Counted from the first letter of the stretch, positions 6,605 through 14,418 are shown. The stretch: DNA of 14,433 nt from Prevotella sp. UBA7764 (GCA_002481295.1 DLDU01000018.1:1-14433); one strand, 5' to 3'. Program-made: numbers and translations. The notes: generated from the letters alone by a model not told the origin.

Positions 6605-8947
6605 ATGAAAAAAGCCATTCTCATCTTAATGACTCTATTTACTATGACAAGTTGCCATCATCAAATGATCGTTGACCAACAGGTGGATGCTCTCTATGAG
6701 AAGATGTCTCAGAAGGAGCGCATCGCACAACTGCGCAGTACCTATATGGATGAGCTCTTCGATGCGGAGGGACATCTTGACACCAATAAGTGTCGCAAGC
6801 TGATTCCCGACGGCATTGGCCATTTCTCGCAATATGCCAGCCAGACTCCGTTGGATCCCAATGTACTGCGTGACCGCGTTGCCGCCGTCCAGAACTGGTT
6901 GATGCACCACACGCCACATGGCATTCCCGCACTTTTTCATGAGGAAGTGCTTTCGGGAATCAATACCAAGGACGCCACGATCTATCCCCAACAGATCGGG
7001 CAAGCCTGTTCGTTCAATCCTGAGCTTGCAGAAAAGAAAACCCTGCAGACCGGTATCGCGCTGCGCAAGATGGGCGGTGTGCTCTCCCTTTCCCCTATGG
7101 TCGACGTATGCCGCACACCGAGCTTCAACCGCTTGGAGGAGTCCTATGGCGAGGACGGCTATCTGTCGGCTGTGATGGGTACAGCCTTTGTGCGTGGACT
7201 ACAGCATGGCGGACTGGACAAAGGCGTTGGTGCCTGCTCGAAACACTACCTTGGTTACGGTGGTGGAGGCGACGCCGAGGAGAAAGAGCTGATGGAAGAG
7301 ATACTCCTGCCTCATGAGACGATGATACGCCTGGCAGGCAGCAAAGCCCTCATGCCCGGCTATCATGCTGTCCATGGTACCAACTGCGTGGCCAATCACG
7401 AGATACTCACCGACATACTGCGCGGCTATCTCGGCTTCGACGGCATGGTGGTGAGCGACTATACAGCCATCGACCAGATACCAGGACTCGATACCCCTAC
7501 AGAGAAAGCGGCGGCGGCCATCAATGCCGGTAATGATGTAGACTTCCCTTATGGTGCTAACTACCAACATTTGCAGGAAGGACTCGATCGGGGACTTGTC
7601 AAACCACAGGCTTTCGAACGAGCCGTGAAAGACGTGCTGAGGTATAAAGCGCGGGCAGGACTGCTCTCAAGTACACCTTATTTATATAGTAACGAGAAAA
7701 TAGTGCTCGACAGTCCCGAAGAGCGACAGACGGCATACGACATTGCCGCACAATCTGTGGTGTTGCTGAAAAACGACGGCGTGCTTCCGCTAAGCGGCAA
7801 GCAGCGGGTCTTTGTCACCGGACCCAACGCTAACAGCATGTGGGCAATGTGCGGCGATTACTCTTTTCCCTCGATGACCTATTTCTGGAAGATGAATGAT
7901 AAAGATCTCGACCATCCCCATGTGGTAGGTCTGTGGGAAGGTATGCGTGACCGTCGTCCCGCTGACATCGAACTGTCGTATTCGCGAGGCTGTGACTGGA
8001 CGGAGGAGATAGAAGCCAAGCTTAGCCATGGCGGCGACGAGCGGGCTTGGGACTATAAGATGCTGCATCGCAAGGTAGATGCCGGTGAGAAAGCCGACAG
8101 TGCCGAGGCTCTGCGCATGGCTCGCTCGGCCGACGTCATCATCGCGGCTATGGGCGAGAACGTGATGCTCTGCGGTGAGAACCGTGACCGTCAAGGTCTG
8201 AGCCTGCCGGGAAAACAGGAACAGTATGTGGAGCAGTTGCTGGCGACGGGGAAGCCAGTGATTCTCGTGCTCTTTGGAGGCCGCGCGCAGGTCATCTCGC
8301 GTCTGGCTGACCGTTGCGCCGCCATCTTGCAGGCATGGTATCCCGGAGAGGAAGGCGGACATGCTGTGGCTGACATTCTCTATGGCAAGATTTCTCCGTC
8401 GGCGAAACTCTCGGTCAGCTATCCTAAGGAAGAGCTCAGCGTGCCGATCTGTTACAACCGTTCCACAGTGCAGGACAGCAGAGTGGAGTGGCCTTTCGGC
8501 TATGGGCAGAGCTATACCAGCTTCGCTTACAGCAGTTTGGAAATGGATGACCATGTGAAGACCGACGACGAGAGCTTCACGCTACGTTTCCGTGTGACCA
8601 ACACAGGGAAGCGTGACGGTGACGAGATCGCCCAACTCTATCTGTCTCCGGCAGACAGCAACCTGCCTGTTCGCCCGATACAGCTACAGGGCTTTGCGAG
8701 AGTGTCACTGAAAGCGGGTGAGACCAAGACGGTGACGATGAAAGTATATACTGAGCAGCTTGGCTACTACAGCCATGAACAGCAAAGACAATGGAATGTC
8801 GTTCCCGGCAACTTCATGCTCAAAGTGGGTGCGTCGTCACAAGATATCCGGTTGCAGCATCCTTTGACACTCAAGGGTAAAACGGTCGTCAAGCCGCTCC
8901 GGGATCACTATTTCTCTGAGGCTCTGGTTCAAGGAGAAAAGGAGTAG
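6605..8947 (+). CDS. Glycoside hydrolase family 3 lipoprotein (beta-glucosidase/beta-xylosidase type)
   Basis: Exo-acting retaining enzyme removing terminal beta-linked sugars from oligosaccharides. From the ATG at 6605 it has 780 aa; the in-frame GTG at 6599 would only add two residues before the clear 'MKKAIL' start. The lipobox 'MTSC' places the lipidated Cys at 17. No acidic export signal follows ('CHHQMIV'), so it probably faces the periplasm. Domain 1 (about 25-370) has 'HEEVLSG', 'SPMVDVCRTPSFNRLEESYGED', 'KH' at 213-214 and the nucleophile Asp285 in 'VVSDYTA'. Domain 2 carries 'GENRDRQGLSLPGKQEQ', where the acid/base is expected. The end is a fibronectin-III-like domain ('DGDEIAQLYLS'). 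Three domains and this length are normal for GH3. Sugar specificity cannot be decided; xylose, glucose or galactose are all possible. It is followed after 36 bp by the peptidase gene, probably in one transcript. Confidence 0.92.
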   Translation: MKKAILILMTLFTMTSCHHQMIVDQQVDALYEKMSQKERIAQLRSTYMDELFDAEGHLDTNKCRKLIPDGIGHFSQYASQTPLDPNVLRDRVAAVQNWLMHHTPHGIPALFHEEVLSGINTKDATIYPQQIGQACSFNPELAEKKTLQTGIALRKMGGVLSLSPMVDVCRTPSFNRLEESYGEDGYLSAVMGTAFVRGLQHGGLDKGVGACSKHYLGYGGGGDAEEKELMEEILLPHETMIRLAGSKALMPGYHAVHGTNCVANHEILTDILRGYLGFDGMVVSDYTAIDQIPGLDTPTEKAAAAINAGNDVDFPYGANYQHLQEGLDRGLVKPQAFERAVKDVLRYKARAGLLSSTPYLYSNEKIVLDSPEERQTAYDIAAQSVVLLKNDGVLPLSGKQRVFVTGPNANSMWAMCGDYSFPSMTYFWKMNDKDLDHPHVVGLWEGMRDRRPADIELSYSRGCDWTEEIEAKLSHGGDERAWDYKMLHRKVDAGEKADSAEALRMARSADVIIAAMGENVMLCGENRDRQGLSLPGKQEQYVEQLLATGKPVILVLFGGRAQVISRLADRCAAILQAWYPGEEGGHAVADILYGKISPSAKLSVSYPKEELSVPICYNRSTVQDSRVEWPFGYGQSYTSFAYSSLEMDDHVKTDDESFTLRFRVTNTGKRDGDEIAQLYLSPADSNLPVRPIQLQGFARVSLKAGETKTVTMKVYTEQLGYYSHEQQRQWNVVPGNFMLKVGASSQDIRLQHPLTLKGKTVVKPLRDHYFSEALVQGEKE

Positions 8948-8983
8948 GGAAGAACCAAGTTATATGTAGGACTAAAATATCAG

Positions 8984-9868
8984 ATGGGTAAAATGAAGAT
9001 TGAGACAGGTTACATGCCCTTCAAGGGCTTTAAGACTTTCTATCGTGTCGTAGGAGAGAAGACCGACCGTGCACCGCTGGTGCTTTTGCATGGCGGGCCG
9101 GGCTCTACGCACAACTATTTCGAGGTGTTGGATCCTTTGGCTGAGCTGACTCACCGACAGATCGTTTCTTACGATCAGATCGGTTGTGGCGAAAGCTATG
9201 TCGAGGGACATCCGGAACTGTGGACACTCGGCACATGGATGGAGGAGCTCTCGTGCTTGCTGAATTACCTCCATATCACGGACTTCCATCTCCTTGGTCA
9301 GTCGTGGGGCGGTATGTTGGCGATTGCCTATGCCATCGAGAAGAAACCGCAAGGGCTGCGTTCGCTGATCCTCTCCAGCACGCTGCCGCAGAGTCAGCTG
9401 TGGGGCAAGGAGCAGCATCGGCTGATCACATTCATGAGTGAGGAAGATCAGAAGATTATCGCAGAGGCAGAGCGCACCGGCAACTTCCAGTCACCGGCAT
9501 ATCTCAAAGCCAATGACCACTACGTGGCACGCCATGAGTTCGTCATCGGGCCCGACACGCCGGAGTGTATGAGCCGTAAGAAACGCTTTGGCAATGAGGC
9601 TTATCTCGTGGCGTGGGGACCGAATGAATACAATCCGACCGGGACGCTGAAGGACTTCAACTATACCGACCGTCTCTGTGAGATCTCATGCCCGACACTC
9701 GTCGTCAGCGGCACCAACGACCTCTGTACACCATATATCGCCAAGACCATGTTTGACAGAATACCAAACGCAAAATGGGAGCTCTTCTATGGCGCACGCC
9801 ACATGGTGTTTACAGAACAGACGGACAAATACCTCAAGATGATGACCGCCTGGCTGAAGACAGAGTAA
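8984..9868 (+). CDS. pip: Proline iminopeptidase-family alpha/beta hydrolase
   Basis: Predicted to release N-terminal proline (and in some relatives hydroxyproline) from peptides in the cytoplasm; there is no signal peptide. The 294-aa length fits the prolyl aminopeptidase group (TIGR01250-like). The oxyanion-hole motif 'HGGPG' is at 36-40. The catalytic triad is Ser107 in 'GQSWGG', Asp246 in 'GTNDLC' and His273 in 'GARHMVF'. 'DQIGCGES' at 64-71 matches the family's 'DQRGxGxS' motif. The start at 8984 is chosen for its spacing to GH3 (36 bp); Met4 at 8993 is an alternative. No promoter is visible in the gap, so it is likely co-transcribed with GH3. The stop codon lies in a short sequence resembling the downstream repeat. 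The alpha/beta hydrolase fold is certain, the exact peptidase activity likely. Confidence 0.85.
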   Translation: MGKMKIETGYMPFKGFKTFYRVVGEKTDRAPLVLLHGGPGSTHNYFEVLDPLAELTHRQIVSYDQIGCGESYVEGHPELWTLGTWMEELSCLLNYLHITDFHLLGQSWGGMLAIAYAIEKKPQGLRSLILSSTLPQSQLWGKEQHRLITFMSEEDQKIIAEAERTGNFQSPAYLKANDHYVARHEFVIGPDTPECMSRKKRFGNEAYLVAWGPNEYNPTGTLKDFNYTDRLCEISCPTLVVSGTNDLCTPYIAKTMFDRIPNAKWELFYGARHMVFTEQTDKYLKMMTAWLKTE

Positions 9869-9875
9869 TCCGTTT

Positions 9876-9959
9876 ATAAGACATAGTAACATAGTAAACA
9901 GAGTAAAATAAGACATAGTAACATAGTAAATAGAGTAATAAGACATGGTAACAGAGTAA
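9876..9959. repeat. Nested AT-rich tandem repeat (three units of about 30 bp)
   Basis: Three contiguous units start with ATAAGACAT at 9876, 9908 and 9938 (spacing 32 and 30 bp; the third is shortened). Within them an 8-base module CAtAGTAA/CAGAGTAA recurs: 9882, 9890, 9899, 9914, 9922, 9931 (first base changed), 9944 (one change) and 9952. The last codons and stop of the peptidase gene, AAGACAGAGTAA (9857-9868), match the unit in 11 of 12 positions. Degenerate copies recur at 10099-10116 and 10126-10133. There are no spacers, so it is not a CRISPR array. No function is known to me. Confidence 0.8.
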
Positions 9960-10040
9960 ACAGGCTATGTGCAGAAATGTGTCGGTCGTGTTACAGCATA
10001 AGGAGAAAAATGATACAGGACAGAAAAAAGTGCATAAAGT

Positions 10041-10072
10041 TTTGGAAAGAACAAATCTTTTCTTTACCTTTG
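10041..10072 (+). promoter_or_regulatory. Bacteroidetes promoter for the DUF3467 gene
   Basis: TTTG (10041-10044), exactly 20 bp, then TACCTTTG (10065-10072): a full match to the Bacteroidetes primary promoter. The leader to the ATG at 10157 is about 80 nt and AT-rich, and it contains degenerate copies of the upstream repeat. Confidence 0.85.
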
Positions 10073-10156
10073 CAGTGTTATACCATGTTCTTACAGACTA
10101 AGACATAATAACAGAAACATAAATATATAGTAACCTTTAATTTAGCTTATTGAATT

Positions 10157-10483
10157 ATGGCAGAAGAAAACAAACAACAGCCTCAAGAGGTAAAGATTGA
10201 GCTCAAACCAGAAGTGGCTCAGGGCGAATACTCCAACCTTGCTATGATTAACCATTCCAGCAGCGAATTTATCATCGACTTCGCACACATGCTGCCCATC
10301 GCTCCTCCTCAGATTTTCAGCCGTGTGATCATGGCTCCTGAGCACGCAAAGCGCCTGCTCTTCGCTCTTCAGGAGAATATCGTTCGCTACGAGAAAGAGT
10401 TTGGAGAAATCAAATTGCCTCAGGCTCCTCAGCCTGCTGACGAGGGCCGCACGATCGCTCCCTTCGGCACTGGCAAGGCATAA
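10157..10483 (+). CDS. DUF3467 family protein of unknown function
   Basis: A 108-aa soluble protein. Its central stretch, 'EYSNLAMINHSSSEFIIDFA' followed by PP at 60-61, 'APEHAKRLLFALQENIVRYEKEFGEI', matches the DUF3467 family, found widely in Bacteroidetes and some other bacteria. The start is Glu/Lys/Gln-rich and the tail (about 90-108) is flexible and Pro/Gly-rich. It has no signal peptide or membrane segment. Its function is not established to my knowledge. It has its own promoter and a strong terminator, so it forms a single-gene unit just before the str operon. From memory, in Bacteroides this gene usually lies between rpoC and rpsL, which suggests a link to transcription or translation; here the gene before it is the peptidase. 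Confidence 0.85.
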   Translation: MAEENKQQPQEVKIELKPEVAQGEYSNLAMINHSSSEFIIDFAHMLPIAPPQIFSRVIMAPEHAKRLLFALQENIVRYEKEFGEIKLPQAPQPADEGRTIAPFGTGKA

Positions 10484-10505
10484 TATTTAGCCGTTGGCTT
10501 ATCGT

Positions 10506-10536
10506 CTCTCCCCGAGCAATCGGGGAGAGCTTTTTT
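10506..10536 (+). terminator. Rho-independent terminator after DUF3467
   Basis: CTCTCCCCG (10506-10514) pairs perfectly with CGGGGAGAG (10521-10529) around the six-base loop AGCAAT. C and TTTTTT follow (10531-10536). It separates the DUF3467 unit from the ribosomal operon. Confidence 0.93.
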
Positions 10537-10539
10537 GTT

Positions 10540-10576
10540 TCTGATAGCGTTGTGGGAACGTTTGTGTGCTATCAGA
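10540..10576. repeat. 9-bp perfect inverted repeat between terminator and str promoter
   Basis: TCTGATAGC (10540-10548) and GCTATCAGA (10568-10576) are perfectly complementary with a 19-bp spacer. The pair begins four bases after the T-run of the DUF3467 terminator and lies 80-115 bp upstream of the rpsL -7 element. No T-run follows it. It could be an operator, a second termination or stability hairpin, or a remnant. Confidence 0.5.
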
Positions 10577-10654
10577 TGTTATTAAATAATCTTAAATTTG
10601 ATTTTCCCCTCGCTTTTTGTTTTATATATATTAGGTAGTTTGACGCTTTATTTG

Positions 10655-10662
10655 TACCTTTG
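10655..10662 (+). promoter_or_regulatory. Bacteroidetes -7 promoter element for the str (rpsL) operon
   Basis: TACCTTTG matches TAnnTTTG and, with the following CA, is the same as the DUF3467 promoter. The -33 position is poor (TTAG at 10631-10634, 20 bp spacing), but an AT-rich tract lies upstream. The leader of about 100 nt begins with a small hairpin, CCCG/CGGG (10666-10676), and ends in a long A/T-rich stretch before the rpsL ATG. Confidence 0.7.
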
Positions 10663-10771
10663 CACCCCGTAACGGGTTAATTGTATTCGTGTTGTAATAT
10701 CCCGAGATACACTAATCCGGTAATGCGTTGATTTAGAAGAAAATAAATATATAAAATTAAAAAGTAAAATT

Positions 10772-11152
10772 ATGCCTACTATTCAACAATTAGTACGTAA
10801 AGGCAGAAGAGTACTGGCAGACAAGAGCAAGTCGCCGGCTTTGGACGGATGTCCTCAGCGCCGTGGCGTTTGTGTCCGTGTCTACACCACGACTCCTAAA
10901 AAGCCTAATTCGGCAATGCGTAAGGTTGCCCGTGTTCGTTTGACCAATCAGAAAGAAGTCAACTCCTATATTCCGGGAGAAGGCCACAACCTTCAGGAGC
11001 ACTCTATCGTGCTGGTGCGCGGTGGTCGTGTGAAGGATCTTCCTGGTGTGCGTTATCACATCGTTCGTGGTACTTTGGATACCGCCGGTGTTGCCAACCG
11101 CACACAGCGCCGCTCTAAGTACGGAGCTAAGCGCCCAAAGGCAAAGAAGTAA
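10772..11152 (+). CDS. rpsL: 30S ribosomal protein S12
   Basis: A protein of the small-subunit decoding centre that contacts helices 27 and 44 of 16S rRNA and supports translational accuracy. It is 126 aa, the usual length. The highly conserved parts '[20 protein letters not shown]' (40-59), '[12 protein letters not shown]' and '[15 protein letters not shown]' are intact. Lys43, Lys44, Lys88 and Pro91, the positions where changes give streptomycin resistance or dependence in other bacteria, carry the common sensitive-type residues. The Lys-rich tail binds rRNA. It is the first gene of the str operon. The start is preceded by an A-rich tract and no Shine-Dalgarno sequence, normal for Bacteroidetes. 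Confidence 0.98.
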   Translation: MPTIQQLVRKGRRVLADKSKSPALDGCPQRRGVCVRVYTTTPKKPNSAMRKVARVRLTNQKEVNSYIPGEGHNLQEHSIVLVRGGRVKDLPGVRYHIVRGTLDTAGVANRTQRRSKYGAKRPKAKK

Positions 11153-11166
11153 AGAATCAACGCTAA

Positions 11167-11206
11167 GAGCCGGGGGCCGAGAGAGTGCTCTCTCCGGCCA
11201 GGGCTC
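11167..11206 (+). promoter_or_regulatory. Strong intercistronic hairpin between rpsL and rpsG
   Basis: An outer stem GAGCC/GGCTC (11167-11171 / 11202-11206) encloses GGCCGAGAGA (11175-11184) paired with TCTCTCCGGCC (11189-11199), with one bulged C and a four-base loop. No T-run follows directly; the nearest, T6, begins about 25 bases later. In E. coli the rpsL-rpsG gap is the S7 repressor target; this hairpin may play that part here or be a processing or attenuation site. Confidence 0.6.
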
Positions 11207-11277
11207 AAAGCCTATTCAAGTAAAAATCCACTTTTTTAATCAGTTTTGCTGGAGAAGTTAAAACAGGTTGAGTAAAT

Positions 11278-11291
11278 GCCCAGGTGTGGGC
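11278..11291 (+). promoter_or_regulatory. Second hairpin upstream of rpsG
   Basis: GCCCA (11278-11282) pairs with TGGGC (11287-11291) around GGTG, and can be extended by AAT/GTT outside (11275-11277 / 11292-11294, one wobble). It lies about 50 bases before the rpsG start in the unusually long gap of 192 bp. Together with the upstream hairpin it is a candidate S7 feedback element. Confidence 0.4.
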
Positions 11292-11344
11292 GTTGAAGAT
11301 CATTTATGACAGCCCCATGCAGAATGAATATTTTAATTTAAACA

Positions 11345-11821
11345 ATGAGAAAAGCAAAACCAAAGAAGCGCGTGATCCTTCCCGATCCCGTGTTCAATGA
11401 TCAGAAAGTATCTAAGTTCGTCAACCACTTGATGTATGACGGTAAGAAGAGTACTTCCTTCGAAATTTTCTACAAGGCACTTGACATCGTCAAGGACAAG
11501 ATGGCAAAAGAGGAGAAGGCTCCTCTGGAGATCTGGAAGACTGCCCTCGACAATATCACTCCGCAGGTGGAGGTGAAGAGCCGCCGTATCGGTGGTGCTA
11601 CTTTCCAGGTGCCTACAGAAATCCGTCCCGACCGTAAGGTCAGCGTGGCTATGAAGAACATGATCGCTTTCGCACGCAAGCGCGGCGGCAAGAGCATGGC
11701 CGACAAGCTCGCTGCTGAGATCATGGACGCCTACAACAACCAGGGTGGCGCATTCAAGCGTAAGGAAGACATGCACCGTATGGCTGAGGCTAACCGTGCT
11801 TTCGCACACTTCAGATTCTAA
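11345..11821 (+). CDS. rpsG: 30S ribosomal protein S7
   Basis: Primary assembly protein that binds the 3' domain of 16S rRNA, organises the 30S head and lines the exit site. It has 158 aa, in the normal range. The conserved '[18 protein letters not shown]', '[24 protein letters not shown]' and '[21 protein letters not shown]' are present, as is the C-terminal '[21 protein letters not shown]'. It lies 192 bp after rpsL, a gap with two hairpins, and 30 bp before fusA. In E. coli S7 is the repressor of this operon; whether that holds here is inference. Confidence 0.98.
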   Translation: MRKAKPKKRVILPDPVFNDQKVSKFVNHLMYDGKKSTSFEIFYKALDIVKDKMAKEEKAPLEIWKTALDNITPQVEVKSRRIGGATFQVPTEIRPDRKVSVAMKNMIAFARKRGGKSMADKLAAEIMDAYNNQGGAFKRKEDMHRMAEANRAFAHFRF

Positions 11822-11851
11822 GTTTCAACACACTTTAAGGTTAAAAGAAAA

Positions 11852-13957
11852 ATGGCTAATCGCGATTTACATTTGACGCGCAACATCGGTATCATGGCGC
11901 ATATCGATGCAGGTAAGACAACTACCTCGGAGCGCATCCTCTTCTACACCGGAAAGACCCATAAGATCGGTGAGGTGCATGACGGCGCTGCCACGATGGA
12001 CTGGATGGCACAGGAGCAGGAGCGTGGTATCACCATTACTTCCGCTGCAACTACTTGCCAGTGGACTTGGAATGGCAAGACCTATAAGATTAACTTGATC
12101 GATACTCCGGGACACGTTGACTTCACCGCTGAGGTTGAGCGCTCGCTGCGTGTGTTGGATGGAGCTATCGCTACTTATTCCGCTGCTGACGGTGTACAGC
12201 CTCAGAGCGAGACAGTGTGGCGTCAGGCTGACAAATACAATGTTCCCCGTATCGGATATGTCAACAAGATGGACCGCTCCGGCGCTGACTTCTTCGAGAC
12301 TGTCCAGCAGATGAAGGATATCCTGGGTGCTAATCCTATCGTGATCCAGATCCCTATCGGTGCTGAGGAGAACTTCAAGGGTGTCGTAGACTTGATCAAG
12401 ATGAAGGCTATCCTGTGGCACGATGAGACCATGGGCGCTGAGTATGAGGTAGACGAGATTCCTGATGATCTCAAAGACGAGGCTGAGGAGTGGCGCGACA
12501 AGCTCCTTGAGGGCGCTGCCGATTTCGACGATGCTCTGATGGAGAAATATATGGATGATCCTTCGACCATCACTGAGGATGAGATCATCGCTGCAGTCCG
12601 CAAGGGCTGCGTTGCCATGGAGTGCTGCCCAATGCTGCTCGGTTCTTCTTATAAGAACAAGGGTGTGCAGCCGCTGCTCGACTATACTTGCGCATTCCTG
12701 CCTTCTCCCGAGGATACTCCTGCTATCGTAGGTACCAATCCTGAGACCGGTGAGGAAGAGGATCGTAAGCCTCTCGAGTCTGAGCCTACTGCCGCTTTGG
12801 CATTCAAGATCGCTACAGACCCGTTCATGGGCCGTCTGGTATACTTCCGCGTATATTCCGGTAAGGTCGTGGCTGGCTCTTATGTCTACAACCCACGTTC
12901 CGGCAAGAAAGAGCGCATCAGCCGTCTGTTCCAGATGAACTCTCACCAGGAGATTCCTATGGACTCTATTGACGCTGGTGATATCGGCGCAGGCGTAGGT
13001 TTCAAGGATATCCGCACGGGTGATACGCTCTGCGACGAGGACCATCCTATCGTTCTCGAGTCCATGACCTTCCCTGACACGGTGATCTCTATCGCTGTCG
13101 AGCCGAAGAGCCAGGCTGATATGGCCAAGATGGACAACGGTCTCGCTAAGCTGGCTGAGGAAGACCCGACCTTCACCGTTCATACCGACGAGCAGAGTGG
13201 TCAGACCATCATCTCTGGTATGGGTGAGCTTCACCTCGATATCATCATCGACCGTCTGAAGCGTGAGTTCAAGGTTGAGTGTAACCAGGGTAAGCCTCGT
13301 GTGAACTACAAAGAGGCTATCACCAAGACCGTTGAGGGCTGGCGTGAGGTCTACAAGAAGCAGAGCGGTGGTCGCGGTAAGTTCGCTGACATCATCGTCA
13401 CTGTAGGACCTAAGGATCCCGACTACAAAGAGGACGATCTGCAGTTTGTCAACGAGGTCAAGGGTGGTAACATTCCTAAGGAGTTCATCCCCTCTGTACA
13501 GAAGGGTTTCAAGGACGCCATGAAGAATGGTGTGCTCGGTGGCTTCCCAATGACAGACTTGAAGGTTGTGCTTACCGACGGTAGCTTCCACCCTGTGGAC
13601 TCTGACCAGATCTCCTTCGAGCTCGCTGCTCACGCTGCCTTCAAGAATGTCTGCCAGAAAGCAGGTCCTGTGCTCATGGAGCCTATCATGAAGGTAGAGG
13701 TTGTCACTCCTGAGGAGAACATGGGTGACGTCATCGGTGACTTGAACAAGCGTCGTGGTATGGTCCAGGGCATGGAAGAGGCTCGTAGCGGTGCGCGCAT
13801 CGTGAAGGCTATGGTGCCACTGGCAGAGATGTTCGGTTATGTGACCGCTCTGCGTACCATCACTTCCGGCCGTGCTACCAGCACCATGGAGTATGATCAC
13901 CATGCTCCACTGTCTCAGTCACTGGCTGACCAGGTACTTGAGGAACTCAAGAGATAA
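11852..13957 (+). CDS. fusA: Translation elongation factor G
   Basis: GTPase that moves tRNAs and mRNA through the ribosome after peptide bond formation and helps recycle ribosomes with RRF. It has 701 aa with all five domains. G motifs: G1 'AHIDAGKTT' (16-24), G2 'RGITI' (58-62), G3 'DTPGHVD' (84-90), G4 'NKMD' (138-141), G5 'GSSYKNKG' (264-271). The catalytic His88 is present. The C-terminal part has the normal '[11 protein letters not shown]' and '[24 protein letters not shown]'. Since the GTPase centre is intact, this is the housekeeping EF-G, not the GTPase-deficient paralogue (EF-G2) known in Bacteroides. It lies 30 bp after rpsG. tuf does not follow, as usual in Bacteroidetes. The long open frame antisense to it is a codon-usage artefact. 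Confidence 0.98.
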   Translation: MANRDLHLTRNIGIMAHIDAGKTTTSERILFYTGKTHKIGEVHDGAATMDWMAQEQERGITITSAATTCQWTWNGKTYKINLIDTPGHVDFTAEVERSLRVLDGAIATYSAADGVQPQSETVWRQADKYNVPRIGYVNKMDRSGADFFETVQQMKDILGANPIVIQIPIGAEENFKGVVDLIKMKAILWHDETMGAEYEVDEIPDDLKDEAEEWRDKLLEGAADFDDALMEKYMDDPSTITEDEIIAAVRKGCVAMECCPMLLGSSYKNKGVQPLLDYTCAFLPSPEDTPAIVGTNPETGEEEDRKPLESEPTAALAFKIATDPFMGRLVYFRVYSGKVVAGSYVYNPRSGKKERISRLFQMNSHQEIPMDSIDAGDIGAGVGFKDIRTGDTLCDEDHPIVLESMTFPDTVISIAVEPKSQADMAKMDNGLAKLAEEDPTFTVHTDEQSGQTIISGMGELHLDIIIDRLKREFKVECNQGKPRVNYKEAITKTVEGWREVYKKQSGGRGKFADIIVTVGPKDPDYKEDDLQFVNEVKGGNIPKEFIPSVQKGFKDAMKNGVLGGFPMTDLKVVLTDGSFHPVDSDQISFELAAHAAFKNVCQKAGPVLMEPIMKVEVVTPEENMGDVIGDLNKRRGMVQGMEEARSGARIVKAMVPLAEMFGYVTALRTITSGRATSTMEYDHHAPLSQSLADQVLEELKR

Positions 13958-13964
13958 CAATTTT

Positions 13965-14011
13965 GAGCGAGGTGCCGCCTAGCGAATGACTCTTAGGCGG
14001 CATACCTCCTC
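13965..14011 (+). promoter_or_regulatory. Strong hairpin between fusA and rpsJ
   Basis: GAGGTGCCGCCTA (13969-13981) pairs with TAGGCGGC (13994-14001) and ACCTC (14004-14008), with a two-base bulge AT. GAG/CTC (13965-13967 / 14009-14011) extends it to 16 pairs. The loop is 12 nt. There is no T-run, so it is unlikely to be a full terminator. It sits at the junction of the str and S10 gene groups, where an attenuator, processing site or r-protein binding site would be useful. No promoter is visible in the remaining 40 bases. Confidence 0.65.
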
Positions 14012-14051
14012 AATCTTACACATTATTATATATAATCATTAAATTAAAGAC

Positions 14052-14357
14052 ATGAGTCAGAAAATTCGTATCAAGCTGAAGAGCTATGACCATCAGTTGG
14101 TCGACAAATCAGCTGAGCAGATTGTCAAGGCTGTCAAGGCCACGGACGCTATCGTTAGCGGTCCTATTCCATTGCCAACCCACAAGCGTATCTTCACAGT
14201 CAACCGCTCTACCTTCGTCAACAAGAAGAGCCGTGAGCAGTTCCTGCTGTCAGATTACAAGCGCCTCATCGACATCTACAGTGCCACTGGCAAGACCGTC
14301 GACGCACTGATGAAGCTTGAGTTGCCCTCTGGTGTGGAAGTGGAAATCAAGGTCTAA
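14052..14357 (+). CDS. rpsJ: 30S ribosomal protein S10
   Basis: Small-subunit head protein, also the NusE partner of NusB in transcription antitermination. It has 101 aa, the family's normal length. It has the typical '[15 protein letters not shown]' start, the conserved loop '[28 protein letters not shown]' (about 37-64) and the 'SGVEVEIKV' end. It is the first gene of the S10 part of the operon, 94 bp after fusA, with a strong hairpin in between. rplC follows after 61 bp. Confidence 0.98.
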   Translation: MSQKIRIKLKSYDHQLVDKSAEQIVKAVKATDAIVSGPIPLPTHKRIFTVNRSTFVNKKSREQFLLSDYKRLIDIYSATGKTVDALMKLELPSGVEVEIKV

Positions 14358-14418
14358 TACCTTGCAGTATGTTCAAGAAGAATTTTATCATTTACGTTAA
14401 CACAAAACATTTATTGAA

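Noticed and set aside
9876..9959. CRISPR-like array from ~30-bp repeats
   Set aside because: The units are contiguous with no unique spacers and are built from an 8-base module; no cas genes are near.
11167..11206. Terminator after rpsL
   Set aside because: No U-tract follows the hairpin, and stopping here would cut off rpsG and fusA, which have no visible promoter of their own.
11867..13903. Open frame of 678 codons antisense to fusA
   Set aside because: It mirrors a highly expressed gene with biased codons. Its translation shows no recognisable domain, and the fusA strand encodes an intact EF-G.
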